Of a stretch of DNA of 64,000 nt, positions 45,063 to 53,890 are shown piece after piece. The position numbers and the translations under genes are program-made. The stretch lies in NCBI RefSeq assembly GCF_014652615.1, contig NZ_BMZD01000005.1, forward strand, positions 216,657 to 280,656. Reading direction: 5' to 3'. The stretch comes from Novosphingobium arvoryzae. GTDB lineage: Bacteria > Pseudomonadota > Alphaproteobacteria > Sphingomonadales > Sphingomonadaceae. The stretch's first letter is position 1. The number at the start of each line of letters is the position of its first letter. The notes beneath the pieces were generated by a model that had not been told where the DNA came from, made no database searches, and was given only the letters and a program-made list of their open reading frames with translations.

Positions 45063-46355
45063 CTACAGGGTCGCCGCAGCGCCCTCACGGCACAACAGAG
45101 AGGGGTCCTTCCATCTGGTGTCCGCCCGTTCGACGAACGGACGGTACTCGGCTCCCGTCTTGATAACGGCGTGCGCGACGCGCGCCATCTTGGCGGTGAG
45201 TGCAGTCATCGCCTTGCGGCGGCGATCAGGGTCGTTGCCATGGCCGGCAACATAGCGGCCAAGCTTGTCGCGGAAACTGTTGTCGCGCTGGCGGATGGCG
45301 ACTTGGGTCGCCATCCAGAAGGTGCGGCGTAGCCGGGCGTTACCGTACTTCGAGAGCTTGGTTCGCCCACGGAAGGTGCCGGACTGGCAGGTGGCAAGAT
45401 CAAGTCCGCAGAACTTGAGGAACTGGCGATGGTGGGCGAACCGCCGAAGGTCGCCAGCCTCCGCGAGGATGGTCAGCGCGTTGATTGGCCCGATCCCGGG
45501 GATCATGCGCAGGAGCTGATAATCGCGGTTGTCGGCGAGCAGGGCATGGGCGGTTCGTTCAATCTCGTCGCGCTGCCGGACGAGGCTGCGTGCTTGTGCG
45601 ATGACCATGCGGAACATGGCGATCGCAACGGAGTCCTCGTCGACCGGTAGTGCGACCGATGCGCACGCGGTCTCATAAATATCGTTGATTAAGCGGGCCT
45701 TGGAAACCTTGCGGCCGACCAGCGACCAGGCCTCGCGCGTGAATGCCTCTTGGCCGAGCGCTGTCATGCTCACCGGGGTGGGAAACCGCTCGAGCAAGGC
45801 CAGGAACCAGTCGGACCGGCTGTTGCCGGCGAACCGCTCGATCTCCGGGAAGTACAGCGGAAGGTAGTGCGTCAGGATCCGGTGCCAGGTCTGGGTCTTT
45901 GCCTTGGAAATAGCCTCGTGTGTCTTCGACATCTCCTGCAGATCGTTGATGCCGGCGGCAAGCGGGTCGACGTAGCGCTGGGTGGCGCCGATCCTCAGCA
46001 TGTGCAGGATCACTTGCGCGTCTTTGGAATCGTTCTTGTCCCAGCCGTTGTGCAAAGCCTCACGGGTTCGAGCCAGCGCAACCGACGAAATCAACCGCAG
46101 CTCGAAGCCTGCGGCGAGCAGCCGGTGCGCCAGGGTGCGATGATAGTTACCGGTGGCTTCAAAGCCGACGACAATCGGCCGTCCAATCTCCCCGAGGTCC
46201 GCTGCGAGGCGATCATAGTCCGCCTTGGTTGCCATCACAGTCATCCGCCGCCGCCGGCCACCTTCCGGACGTTCGATCAGCACTTCCTGGCGGTGCTTGG
46301 ACATATCGATGGCTACCAGCACGGCGTTGGCGGGAGTAGGGCTTCGCTTGGTCAT
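45063..46355 (-). CDS. IS110 family transposase (element 1)
   Basis: A 430-residue DEDD/RuvC-like plus Tnp20-type recombinase: first acidic motif [16 protein letters not shown], Glu in [11 protein letters not shown], Asp residues in [13 protein letters not shown], and the C-terminal [20 protein letters not shown] with the serine-bearing [13 protein letters not shown] region. Complete. Transcribed opposite to the host IS3. Confidence 0.92.
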   Translation of the reverse strand: MTKRSPTPANAVLVAIDMSKHRQEVLIERPEGGRRRRMTVMATKADYDRLAADLGEIGRPIVVGFEATGNYHRTLAHRLLAAGFELRLISSVALARTREALHNGWDKNDSKDAQVILHMLRIGATQRYVDPLAAGINDLQEMSKTHEAISKAKTQTWHRILTHYLPLYFPEIERFAGNSRSDWFLALLERFPTPVSMTALGQEAFTREAWSLVGRKVSKARLINDIYETACASVALPVDEDSVAIAMFRMVIAQARSLVRQRDEIERTAHALLADNRDYQLLRMIPGIGPINALTILAEAGDLRRFAHHRQFLKFCGLDLATCQSGTFRGRTKLSKYGNARLRRTFWMATQVAIRQRDNSFRDKLGRYVAGHGNDPDRRRKAMTALTAKMARVAHAVIKTGAEYRPFVERADTRWKDPSLLCREGAAATL

Positions 46356-46422
46356 GGTCGGTCAGTCTCCAAAGGGTTGAGTCGACAACTTCACTTTAGA
46401 GACCTGCTGGCCGGTCATGGCC

Positions 46423-46470
46423 GCCTTGATGAAGCCTGCGGGCGCTACGCGCCCTTGCCTTCATCAAGGC
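46423..46470. ncRNA. Two-tier hairpin in IS110 flank, possible part of a guide RNA
   Basis: A perfect 12-bp outer stem (GCCTTGATGAAG / CTTCATCAAGGC) encloses a perfect 6-bp inner stem (GGGCGC-TAC-GCGCCC). It lies between the IS110 transposase start and the element edge. A structured RNA or a recombination-site hairpin are both possible; the RNA reading is inference. Confidence 0.35.
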
Positions 46471-46782
46471 AATCCGGCTCTTCGAGAGACTGGTTCCCAA
46501 TGTGCTACGGTACCGAGTTCACTAGCATGGCGATCCTGCGCTGGTCGAAGGAGCGCGACGTTGAGTGGCATTATATTGCGCCGGGCAAGCCGCAGCAGAA
46601 CGGGTTCATTGAAAGCTTCAACGCCCGCCTTCGGGACGAGTGCTTGAACGAGACCATCTTCACCAGCCTAGCCCAGGCCCGGTCGGTGCTTGCCGCCTGG
46701 CGGCACGATTACAACCATCACCGGCCCCACTCGAGCCTGGGCAACATGACCCCGGCCGAGATGGCAGCCAAATCAGTCGGCA

Positions 46783-46814
46783 AACCGGGTTGGGGGTTAA
46801 CCCCCAACCCGGTT
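46783..46814. repeat. 32-bp perfect palindrome at end of IS3 OrfB
   Basis: The left arm AACCGGGTTGGGGGTT is followed at once by its complement. Transcribed, it would form a 15-16-bp hairpin inside the 3' part of the transposase gene; it could block read-through from outside or end the IS transcript. Confidence 0.7.
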
Positions 46815-47123
46815 GTCATCACGCCCGCACATGGGCATCACTCGGGCCACCGGCTTCTGTGGTTGCCGCCCGTGATGCAAGAAGTTTCTTCCCGTATGGT
46901 ATGAGTGATCGAGTGCGGTCTTCTGTCAGGCCTGTCTTGCGGCATTTCAGAAGCCGCTGGCCGGTATGGTGATCTGCGGATCGGGTCCTAATCTCTACTC
47001 ATCGAGTTGTTTCGCTCAGAGCGGGTCGGCAGGTTTTCCCGATCCAGATCGTTTCGATCGTTTTGCCCATTCAGGTCGATGCCTTCTTACACTCCCATCA
47101 CCGCCGTGTCGGCGCCAGCACGC

Positions 47124-48176
47124 TTACCGTGCCAGCGCGAACGACGTCGGATTCCGATAATCCTCACCCTTCATGAGCATCGACCAGATCTGGCGCGCCA
47201 TCTTGTTCGCCAATGCGATCGCGACCAGCATCAAGGGTTTTCTGGCGAGCATCCGGTCGAGCCAAGAACCAGGTTGGATGGCTTTGCGACCCAACCATGT
47301 CAGTCGGGACATCGCTCCGATAACGAGTAGTTTTCGAATGTCGGCTTGTCCGGCCTTGGACATTCGGCCGAGCTTCTCTTTACCGCCAGAAGAATGCTGG
47401 CGTGGCACGAGGCCGAGCCAAGCCGCGAACGCGCGACCATTTTGGAACACCTCCATCGGTGGTGCATATGCCTCGATTGCCAATGCCGTCATCGGCCCGA
47501 CGCCTGGCATTGATTCGAGTCGACGCGAAACATCCGTTTTGAGGGCTGGAGATCTGATCGCTGCAGCCTTCGCGTCGATCCGGACATTCAGGCCATCGAT
47601 CTGATCCAGCATGTCCTCGCACTCTGTGCGAACCAGCTCGGGAAGATCGCAGTTGGGGCCTTCGATAATCTCTCGGATGAGGCGCAGGTGCACGATCCGC
47701 TGAGGAACGACGTACCCAAATTCATAGAGTGCCGCCCGCAAGCCATTGATGATTTCGGTGCGCTGGTGAACGAGCCGCTCCCGTGTTCGGAAGAGCACGG
47801 CTTTCGCCTGTTGCTCTTCCGTCTTCGGTTCAATGAAGCGCATCTCGGGTCGCTGGGCCGCAATGACGATGGCTTCTGCATCGGCAGCATCGTTCTTCTG
47901 CCGCTTCACGAACGGACGCACATACTGTGCAGCGATCAGTTTGACCACATGGCCCATCTGGCGGAACTCGCGAGCCCGGTAATGTGCGCTGCCACAAGCC
48001 TCCATCACAACAATGGCAGGCTCATGCGTCGCCATGAATTCGTGAACTTTGTCCCGAGATAGCTTGCGTCGAAGCAAAACCTCACCGGTCATTGTCGCAA
48101 CGTGAAACTGAAAAACACGCTTCGCCAGATCAATTCCGATCATCTTATCGATTGCCACAGTTGCCGTCCTTTCCAT
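47124..48176 (-). CDS. IS110 family transposase (element 2)
   Basis: A 350-residue protein: MIGIDLAKRVFQFHVAT (first Asp), VVMEACGSAHYRAREF (Glu), KRQKNDAADAEAIVIAAQRP (Asp pair; first 13 residues are the motif), and SMPGVGPMTALAIEAYAPP with LGLVPRQHSSGGKEKLGRMS carrying the probable nucleophilic Ser. ATG at 48176 (MERTATVAIDKM) is chosen at the conserved N-terminus. Only distantly related to element 1. Confidence 0.92.
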   Translation of the reverse strand: MERTATVAIDKMIGIDLAKRVFQFHVATMTGEVLLRRKLSRDKVHEFMATHEPAIVVMEACGSAHYRAREFRQMGHVVKLIAAQYVRPFVKRQKNDAADAEAIVIAAQRPEMRFIEPKTEEQQAKAVLFRTRERLVHQRTEIINGLRAALYEFGYVVPQRIVHLRLIREIIEGPNCDLPELVRTECEDMLDQIDGLNVRIDAKAAAIRSPALKTDVSRRLESMPGVGPMTALAIEAYAPPMEVFQNGRAFAAWLGLVPRQHSSGGKEKLGRMSKAGQADIRKLLVIGAMSRLTWLGRKAIQPGSWLDRMLARKPLMLVAIALANKMARQIWSMLMKGEDYRNPTSFALAR

Positions 48177-48179
48177 CTC

Positions 48180-48195
48180 TGGGTTTGCAAACCCA
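48180..48195. repeat. 16-bp palindrome upstream of IS110 element 2 transposase
   Basis: TGGGTTTGCAAACCCA is perfectly palindromic and ends four bases before the transposase start codon, so it is in the leader of that gene; may be an operator or part of the element's structured non-coding end. Confidence 0.5.
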
Positions 48196-48275
48196 CTGTT
48201 CTTGGCACATCGCGATGCCGTCAGGGAGGGCGGCAACCACCCCATCTCTACTCATAGGTGGAGGAACGTCGGGGC

Positions 48276-49046
48276 TCAGACCACCGCTAACGGAGCGAAG
48301 CGGGAAGAGAGTGCAAATCCGGCCCCCGGCGCTACGGGCTCAAGAGCGAGCTTTTTGAGCATCACACGCGTTGTGCAAGATGCGGCGGTAATAACAGGAA
48401 GGCCCAACAGGTCCTGAACTCGCTCGATTGCAGCAAGAGAAGGCATTTGCACGCACGCAGATAAGACGACTGTGTCAACGCCGGCTAAATCGAGTCGCTT
48501 GACATCATCCAAAAGTAGATTTGGGTCTCGCCGACCCACTTCCAGATTGTCAGAAATCTCAAGCGCGATATCGCTCGCTACAGAAAATCCTTCGTTACAA
48601 ATGTAATTAACGACGAGATCCGTCAACGGCCTCATATAAGGTGTCACAACCGCGATATTTTGTGCCTGCATTTCGGCAAGAACGTCGATTAAGGCACCGG
48701 CACTTGTCACAATCGGGCTGTCGCCCCCTTCCTCATGGACTGCTGCCGCCAGAGTTTCTTCGCTTTTACAATGATAGGAGAGACCAGAGGACATGATGGC
48801 TACCAGGCAAGCGTAGCCAATGATATCAACTTTTGCATCGGACAACTCGCGAGCACAGCGAACACTTTGAGCATCCATTGCGGCGAGTTCCTCCTTCGTG
48901 ACGTGCTTCATACGCATACGAGAAGAGTGAAAAGTAAATCGTTCAGGAAAAACCGCCTCGCGTGAACGAAGCATCGCAGGAATCTCAGTTTCCATCGTAG
49001 TATTGGAACTGGGAACAATCTGACCAATGCGAAAGTGCTTTACCAT
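48276..49046 (-). CDS. maiA: Maleate cis-trans isomerase (Asp/Glu racemase superfamily), altered C-terminus
   Basis: A 256-residue enzyme converting maleate to fumarate without cofactor. RIGQIVPSSNTTMETEIPAM, RFTFHSSRMRMKHVTKEEL and the two catalytic cysteines in GYACLVAIM and VLSACVQMPS match maleate isomerases of nicotinate and related pathways closely. The last few residues (APLAVV) and the stop codon are provided by the IS3 right end, so the native C-terminus was replaced; the core LEPVAPGAGFAL is intact. Divergent from the NCS1 permease. Suggests that maleate or maleamate arises in the cargo pathway. Confidence 0.85.
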   Translation of the reverse strand: MVKHFRIGQIVPSSNTTMETEIPAMLRSREAVFPERFTFHSSRMRMKHVTKEELAAMDAQSVRCARELSDAKVDIIGYACLVAIMSSGLSYHCKSEETLAAAVHEEGGDSPIVTSAGALIDVLAEMQAQNIAVVTPYMRPLTDLVVNYICNEGFSVASDIALEISDNLEVGRRDPNLLLDDVKRLDLAGVDTVVLSACVQMPSLAAIERVQDLLGLPVITAASCTTRVMLKKLALEPVAPGAGFALSSRFAPLAVV

Positions 49047-49132
49047 TTAATGAATTTCCTCACTAAGGAATCCGAAATCTGAGCGCAGGTTGGCGATAAA
49101 CAACCGAGAGTTCAAATCGCCGGAGGCATAAA

Positions 49133-49149
49133 CTCTCACGATATGAGAG
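49133..49149. promoter_or_regulatory. CTCTCA-N5-YGAGAG motif, site 3
   Basis: ACTCTCA-CGATA-TGAGAGT is a perfect inverted repeat centred in the 243-bp gap between the divergent maleate isomerase and permease genes, matching sites 1 and 2 near the IclR gene. Confidence 0.55.
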
Positions 49150-49289
49150 TGGATCATCGGGCAATCTTGATGATCTCGCGTTTTTTGGTGAGAAGTGGCC
49201 GATCAGCCAAGCTGACCGCAATCGATGCTCCTGGCCGCGGGTGATACAGGGCTGGGCGTCATCTGCACCAAATTTAAAAAGGGGAATCC

Positions 49290-50645
49290 ATGGCCGGCGC
49301 GATCTCGGAGAAAGACACGGACTTTGCAGACGAGCCTGTCCCCGCAGAGGCTCGAACGGCTTGGCCGCCCCTGTTTTTTGCAACCATCGGAATGGCCACT
49401 GCACTCATTTACATGCAGCTCACCTCCATAATCGCGCTCACATACGGATCGAAAATAGCCCTGTTGGCGATCGCCTACTCGACATTGATCTCTGGCGTGA
49501 TGGCATGGGTCATTGCATCGATTGCAGTGCGCACAGGTTGCGGCACCAACCTTCTCGCGCGCCACATCCTTGGCTATCGCGGCGGCTCTGTTTTCAGCAT
49601 CGGTCTAGGCGTAAACGCTCTCCTATTCTTCGTGCTGGAAGCAAACATCATGGCGACATCAATAAGTCATGTATATTCCGGTTTGGAAAAGTGGATAGTT
49701 CAGCTTGTCATGATAGGTCTAATTCTACCTATCATTTGGTTCGGCATGAGAGTTCTGGCGCGATTTCAGATGATCACCTTCATTTTTTATGCGATCTTGT
49801 TGAGCTTCGCATTATACATTAGCCTCCATAATCCTTCTGAAGGACGCGACTGGCTCGCTTATATGCCGGCAAAAGAGACTGATACCGGCACAGCACTTCT
49901 TAGCTCCTTCGGAATAATGAATGGCCTGGTTTTCGTTACAGCATTGATTTCAGCTGATTACGCTCGTTTTGTTCGCAAGGAAGAGCGGTTTTTGGGCACG
50001 CTATGGGTCGGTGTCGGTTTCCAGCTATTTTGCTTTCTTTTTGCCGGACTGTTGGGTCTCTGGTTTTCGGTACGCTATTCGGAGGACAATCCCGGATCTT
50101 ATTTTGTCGTTATGCTTGGCGGAATGGGAGCAGTCTTTGCCATCGCTACGCAAATGCGTATTAATGTTGCAAACATTTATATCAGCACGATGGCTTTCGT
50201 AAATGCAATTGTACAGATCACAGATCGACATGTGAGCAGGCATGTAATGCTCGTGGTGGTATCTCTAATATCAGGTATATTAATGTTGTTGAATGTCGCT
50301 CACTATATTGAGGGCGTTCTTCAGCTCTTGGGCATATTCATGATTTGCTTTACGGTGCTGCTCGTGCTGGACAGCACTATGCGGCACGGCAATCTCGGAG
50401 AAACCGAGATGGCCGAAATAACCTCAGCCGGGATTGCCAACTGGCACTGGCTGGCGCTCCTATCACTGGTAACGGCCAATGCCATCGGCATTTCCGCCAT
50501 GTTGGGCTGGCTCGGCGCGGCCATGCAGCCATGGGCCAGTTTTGCAGCGGGGGGCGCCCAGATCATTCTCTATCTGGTGGGTAAGGCAGCCGGCTCCGCC
50601 AGAACGGCTCGGAAATGGGATTGGGATCGCCCGATCGCCGACTGA
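49290..50645 (+). CDS. NCS1-family permease (cytosine/purine/hydantoin type)
   Basis: A 451-residue inner-membrane carrier with about twelve hydrophobic segments. TRCGTNLLARHILGYRGG-like segment (TGCGTNLLARHILGYRG), FGIMNGLVFVTALISADYAR and the C-terminal WLGAAMQPWASFAAGG match CodB-like NCS1 permeases that import N-heterocycles with cations. Divergent from the maleate isomerase with a shared putative operator. Supports a nitrogen heterocycle or its fragment as a cargo-pathway substrate. Lower GC than flanking island genes. Confidence 0.8.
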   Translation: MAGAISEKDTDFADEPVPAEARTAWPPLFFATIGMATALIYMQLTSIIALTYGSKIALLAIAYSTLISGVMAWVIASIAVRTGCGTNLLARHILGYRGGSVFSIGLGVNALLFFVLEANIMATSISHVYSGLEKWIVQLVMIGLILPIIWFGMRVLARFQMITFIFYAILLSFALYISLHNPSEGRDWLAYMPAKETDTGTALLSSFGIMNGLVFVTALISADYARFVRKEERFLGTLWVGVGFQLFCFLFAGLLGLWFSVRYSEDNPGSYFVVMLGGMGAVFAIATQMRINVANIYISTMAFVNAIVQITDRHVSRHVMLVVVSLISGILMLLNVAHYIEGVLQLLGIFMICFTVLLVLDSTMRHGNLGETEMAEITSAGIANWHWLALLSLVTANAIGISAMLGWLGAAMQPWASFAAGGAQIILYLVGKAAGSARTARKWDWDRPIAD

Positions 50646-50887
50646 TATCTGGGCATCTCACGCAAGCGTACCTTTAGTCGACGCGGATCTAGGGCTCAAT
50701 TTCAACAGCAAGCCACCGATTTGATCGCACCTCTGGCGCATTTCAGCCGAATATTCGAACCTGCTGCTTTCGGCCGTTTTCATGAAGAAGGGTGTTGAAA
50801 TCTGCCTGGCCAGGAGAACTCCACACTTGGCCGAAAGTGAGACGACCAAGTGCGACCAGATCATACCCCTCGGCAAGGAGGAACCCA

Positions 50888-51374
50888 ATGTATGTCGGCT
50901 CACGACTGCGCGAAACGCTATCCCGCCTCGACGCCGCGTCTACAACCGACATTCTACGCGACGAACTGGCTGAAGCCGCATTGGACATGGGCTTTCCCTA
51001 CATGGCGCTGGTCCAGCACGGAGGGCTGCCGCGCCTTATCGATGAAGCAATGGTCATCACGAACTATCCACCCCATTTCGTTGAGTTTTATGTCACGAAC
51101 CATTGTCAGGTGTACGATCCCGTCTATGAAGTGAGCCAGCGGCTTGATCGGCCATTCGGTTGGGATGAAATTTCAAGCCTCGTCGATCTGACCGAAATCC
51201 AGCTGGCGTTGTTTAAGGAAGCGCGGCGATACGGGATCGCCCACGGTGTCACCGTACCACTTCAGATTCCGAGCGAATCCTTTGCCTCATGCACCTTCGC
51301 AGGCCCAGACCCAATTGAGATGAATCCGTCCCGGCTGGCCACGCTACAAATCGTCGCCGCTTTCGGGTTTAAGG
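50888..51374 (+). pseudogene. LuxR-type regulator, autoinducer-binding domain only, cut by IS21
   Basis: ATG at 50888 follows a strong AAGGAGG SD. The 162 visible residues cover an autoinducer-binding-like domain (RLRETLSRLDAASTTDILRD region, NYPPHFVEFYVTNHCQVYDP, RYGIAHGVTVPLQIPSE, TFAGPDP). The C-terminal HTH is absent because IS21 copy 2 starts at 51375; the frame runs 11 residues into the IS. The 242 bp before it hold no other gene that I can support. Confidence 0.75.
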
Positions 51375-51486
51375 TGTGGACCGGCGTGCAAAAGGGACCC
51401 CGTTAGCGGGGTGATCGGCGTCTAAAAGGGACCCCTCATTCCGATGGTGTAGCGGGCCGCCTGGTTTTCCAGGTGGCGAGATCGGG

Positions 51487-52980
51487 ATGTTGGTGGTGGA
51501 GACAGTTGTTCGGATCCGACGCGAGCACGCGAACGGGAAGGCGATCAAGGCAATAGCGCGGGATCTGCGGTTGTCTCGCAAGGTGGTGCGCAAGGCGATC
51601 CGGGCGCCGGAAGGGGCGTTCGACTATCATCGCACGGTCCAACCGCTGCCCCGGCTTGGGCCCTTCCAGGAGCGGCTCGATACACTGCTGACGGAGAACG
51701 AGGCGCGGCACCGGCGTGACCGTCTGCGCATGACCCGGATCCATGATCTACTGCAGCGCGAGGGGTTCGAGGGTTCCTACGATGCTGTTCGGCGCTACGC
51801 CCGTCGCTGGACGGAAGCGCGGCGCAAGGATGCGGGTGATGGGGCGCCTGCCTTCATCCCGCTCATGTTCAAGCCTGGCGAGGCCTACCAGTTCGACTGG
51901 AGCCACGAGGACGTGGAGATCGCCGGCAAGCCGATGCGGGTGAAGGTGGCGCAGATGCGGCTGTGCGCGTCGCGGGCGGTCTATGTCCGGGCCTATCCGC
52001 GCGAGACGCAGGAGATGGTGTTCGATGCCCATGCGCGCGGCTTCGTCTTCTTTGGCGGGGTGCCGCTGCGCGGGATCTACGACAACATGAAGACCGCGGT
52101 GACGACAGTGTTCGTCGGCAAGGAGCGCGTGTTCAACCGCCGCTTCCTCGTCATGGCCGATCATTACATGGTCGAGCCCACGGCCTGCTCGCCGGCGGCA
52201 GGATGGGAGAAGGGTCAGGTCGAGCATCAGGTCCAGACCATCCGGAGTCGGTTCTTCCAGCCCCGCCTGCGCTTTGCCAGCATCGAGGAGCTCAACGGAT
52301 GGCTGGAGGCCGAGTGCCTGCGCTGGGCCGCCTTGCATCCGCATCCCGAGCAGAAGGAACTGACCGTGGCCGAGGCGCTGGATCTCGAGCGGCCAGCCCT
52401 GCAGCCGATGCTGGCGCCGTTCGACGGCTTCCACGAGACCACGCATGCCGTGACTGGCACTTGCCTGATCAGCTTCGACCGCAACCGCTATTCCGTCATG
52501 GCCAAGGCCGCGCGGCGGGCGGTCCAGGTCCGCGCCTATGCCGACCGGATCGTCGTGCGCCTCGGTGACGAGGTTATCGCCGAACATGCCCGGCACTTCG
52601 GCCGTGACCGGACGATCTACGATCCCTGGCATTATCTCCCCGTTCTGGCCAACAAGCCCGGCGCCTGGCGCAACGGCGCCCCCTTCCAAGGCTGGGACCT
52701 TCCGCCGGCACTGGCGCGGCTGCGCCGCAAGCTGGGGAGCGGTGATGAGGCCGATCGGCGCTTCGTGCGGGTGCTGGCGGCCGTGCAGACCGATGGCCTG
52801 GACGCGGTCGAGGCCGCGATCCGCGAAGCGCTTGATGCCGGCGCCGCCAGCGACGAGGTGATCCTCAACATTTTGGCGCGATACCGCGAACCGGCGACTG
52901 ACCGGCCTCTCGACGTGGTCGTCGACCTCAAGCTTAGCCATCCGCCAATTGCGGACTGCGCCCGCTACGATACGGTATGA
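51487..52980 (+). CDS. istA: IS21 family transposase IstA (copy 2)
   Basis: A 497-residue protein identical in predicted sequence to the copy at 18179-19672, with HTH, D-D-E motifs and C-terminal domain intact. This copy sits in an unbroken IS, so it is the probable active source of transposase for the composite. Confidence 0.95.
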   Translation: MLVVETVVRIRREHANGKAIKAIARDLRLSRKVVRKAIRAPEGAFDYHRTVQPLPRLGPFQERLDTLLTENEARHRRDRLRMTRIHDLLQREGFEGSYDAVRRYARRWTEARRKDAGDGAPAFIPLMFKPGEAYQFDWSHEDVEIAGKPMRVKVAQMRLCASRAVYVRAYPRETQEMVFDAHARGFVFFGGVPLRGIYDNMKTAVTTVFVGKERVFNRRFLVMADHYMVEPTACSPAAGWEKGQVEHQVQTIRSRFFQPRLRFASIEELNGWLEAECLRWAALHPHPEQKELTVAEALDLERPALQPMLAPFDGFHETTHAVTGTCLISFDRNRYSVMAKAARRAVQVRAYADRIVVRLGDEVIAEHARHFGRDRTIYDPWHYLPVLANKPGAWRNGAPFQGWDLPPALARLRRKLGSGDEADRRFVRVLAAVQTDGLDAVEAAIREALDAGAASDEVILNILARYREPATDRPLDVVVDLKLSHPPIADCARYDTV

Positions 52981-52987
52981 GGCCTTG

Positions 52988-53716
52988 ATGCAGCGGCATG
53001 AGATGATCGAGGCCATGCGCGGGCTCGGCCTCAGGGGCATGGCCGGCGCGTTCGACGAGGCCGTCACCACGGGACTTCAGCGCAAACGCACGACCCACGA
53101 GATCCTGACCGACCTGCTGCGGGCGGAAGCCGCGCATCGCCATGCCGCCTCGATCCGCTACCGCATGACCGCAGCCAAGCTGCCCGTGGTCAAGGATCTC
53201 GATGCCTTCGTGTTCGAGGGCACGCCGATCAACGAGGGACTGGTCCGCTCGCTGCACGCCGGTTCCTTCCTGCCAGGCAGGCGCAATATCGTGGCGGTTG
53301 GCGGCACGGGGACCGGCAAAACCCACCTGGCCACCGCGATCACCGCCAACGTGGTGCGCGCCGGCGCCCGCGGGCGCTACTTCAACACGGTTGACCTGGT
53401 CACCCGGCTCGAGGAGGAGGCTCGCATCGGCAAGGCCGGCGCCATGGCTGCCCAGCTCAGCCGGCTCGACGTCGTGGTCCTCGACGAACTGGGCTACCTG
53501 CCGTTCGCCCGCTCAGGCGGGCAGCTGCTGTTCCACCTGATCAGCAAGCTCTACGAGAAGACCTCGGTGATCATCACCACCAACCTGGCCTTCGGCGAGT
53601 GGCCCACCGTCTTCGGCGATCCCAAGATGACCACAGCCCTGCTCGACCGGATCACGCATCATTGCGATATCGTCGAGACCGGCAACGACAGCTGGCGCTT
53701 CAAACACCGCAGCTGA
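52988..53716 (+). CDS. istB: IS21 family helper ATPase IstB (copy 2)
   Basis: A 242-residue AAA+ protein identical to the copy at 19680-20408 (Walker [15 protein letters not shown]). Starts 8 bases after istA and is followed by the right terminal repeats. Confidence 0.95.
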   Translation: MQRHEMIEAMRGLGLRGMAGAFDEAVTTGLQRKRTTHEILTDLLRAEAAHRHAASIRYRMTAAKLPVVKDLDAFVFEGTPINEGLVRSLHAGSFLPGRRNIVAVGGTGTGKTHLATAITANVVRAGARGRYFNTVDLVTRLEEEARIGKAGAMAAQLSRLDVVVLDELGYLPFARSGGQLLFHLISKLYEKTSVIITTNLAFGEWPTVFGDPKMTTALLDRITHHCDIVETGNDSWRFKHRS

Positions 53717-53881
53717 CCACCTCAGAAATCGACTTCGCGCTGCTGCCGCCTCCGGTCGGGCTACGCCCTCCCTACGCCGTCAGCAGCGCGAAACACGCGC
53801 CCAGCATCAACCGTTCTACGCAACGCAAAGGGGGTCCCTTTTGCGCGCCGATAGGGGGTCCCGATTGGACGCCGATTGACA

Positions 53882-53890
53882 ATCGGTAGC
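53882..53890. repeat. Target-site duplication, right copy (ATCGGTAGC)
   Basis: Identical to 18058-18066. Together they bracket the composite transposon. Confidence 0.8.

Larger units (their letters stand above)
44850..46508 (-). mobile_element. IS110-family element 1
   Basis: Inserted cleanly in the IS3 OrfB gene (1659 bp, one-base ambiguity at the ends). CGGCCAGCAGGTCTC (44879-44893) and its inverse (46399-46413) are subterminal inverted repeats, as in the IS1111-type group. The non-coding flanks (213 and 153 bp) are where IS110 elements encode their guide (bridge) RNA. No target duplication, as expected. Confidence 0.8.
44301..46904 (+). pseudogene. IS3 family transposase OrfB, interrupted
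   Basis: The N-terminal part (44301-44849) has YGYRR-like FGYRRLHWLLGREG, first Asp in WSLDFVSDAF and second Asp in MIVSDN. The C-terminal part (46509-46904) resumes in frame with [12 protein letters not shown], Glu in [14 protein letters not shown] and [17 protein letters not shown]. Joining 44849 to 46509 restores the intact SDNGTEFTS motif, which fixes the insertion point of the IS110 element. Now non-functional. Confidence 0.9.
46991..48243 (-). mobile_element. IS110-family element 2
   Basis: ATCTCTACTCAT occurs at 46991-47002 and again at 48244-48255, bracketing 1253 bp that contains one IS110 transposase gene. The second copy is continuous with the right terminal repeat of the IS3 element, so the insertion occurred in that terminal repeat. 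The exact edge within the 12-base repeat is not determinable. Confidence 0.75.
43975..48283 (+). mobile_element. IS3-family element disrupted by two IS110-family insertions
   Basis: Left end TGGTCTGAGCCCCG (43975-43988) and right end CGGGGCTCAGACCA (48270-48283) are inverted repeats, continuing inward with related CCTCCA and GAGTAGAG blocks. Removing the two inserts (about 1659 and 1253 bp) leaves about 1.4 kb, normal for IS3. No target duplication is visible. The right end supplies the stop codon of the neighbouring maleate isomerase gene. Confidence 0.75.
51375..53881 (+). mobile_element. IS21-family element, copy 2 (right end of composite transposon)
   Basis: A 2507-bp uninterrupted copy in the same orientation as copy 1, by eye identical outside the IS3 insertion. 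TGTGGACC left tip, TTGACA right tip. The left flank (TTTAAGG) and right flank (ATCGGTAGC) differ, while the right flank equals the left flank of copy 1. Confidence 0.93.

Noticed and set aside
51368..51375. Searched for a target duplication around each single IS21 copy
   Set aside because: Copy 2 is flanked by TTTAAGG and ATCGGTAGC, copy 1 by ATCGGTAGC and GATTCTGA. Neither has matching flanks; only the outer pair matches, which led to the composite interpretation.
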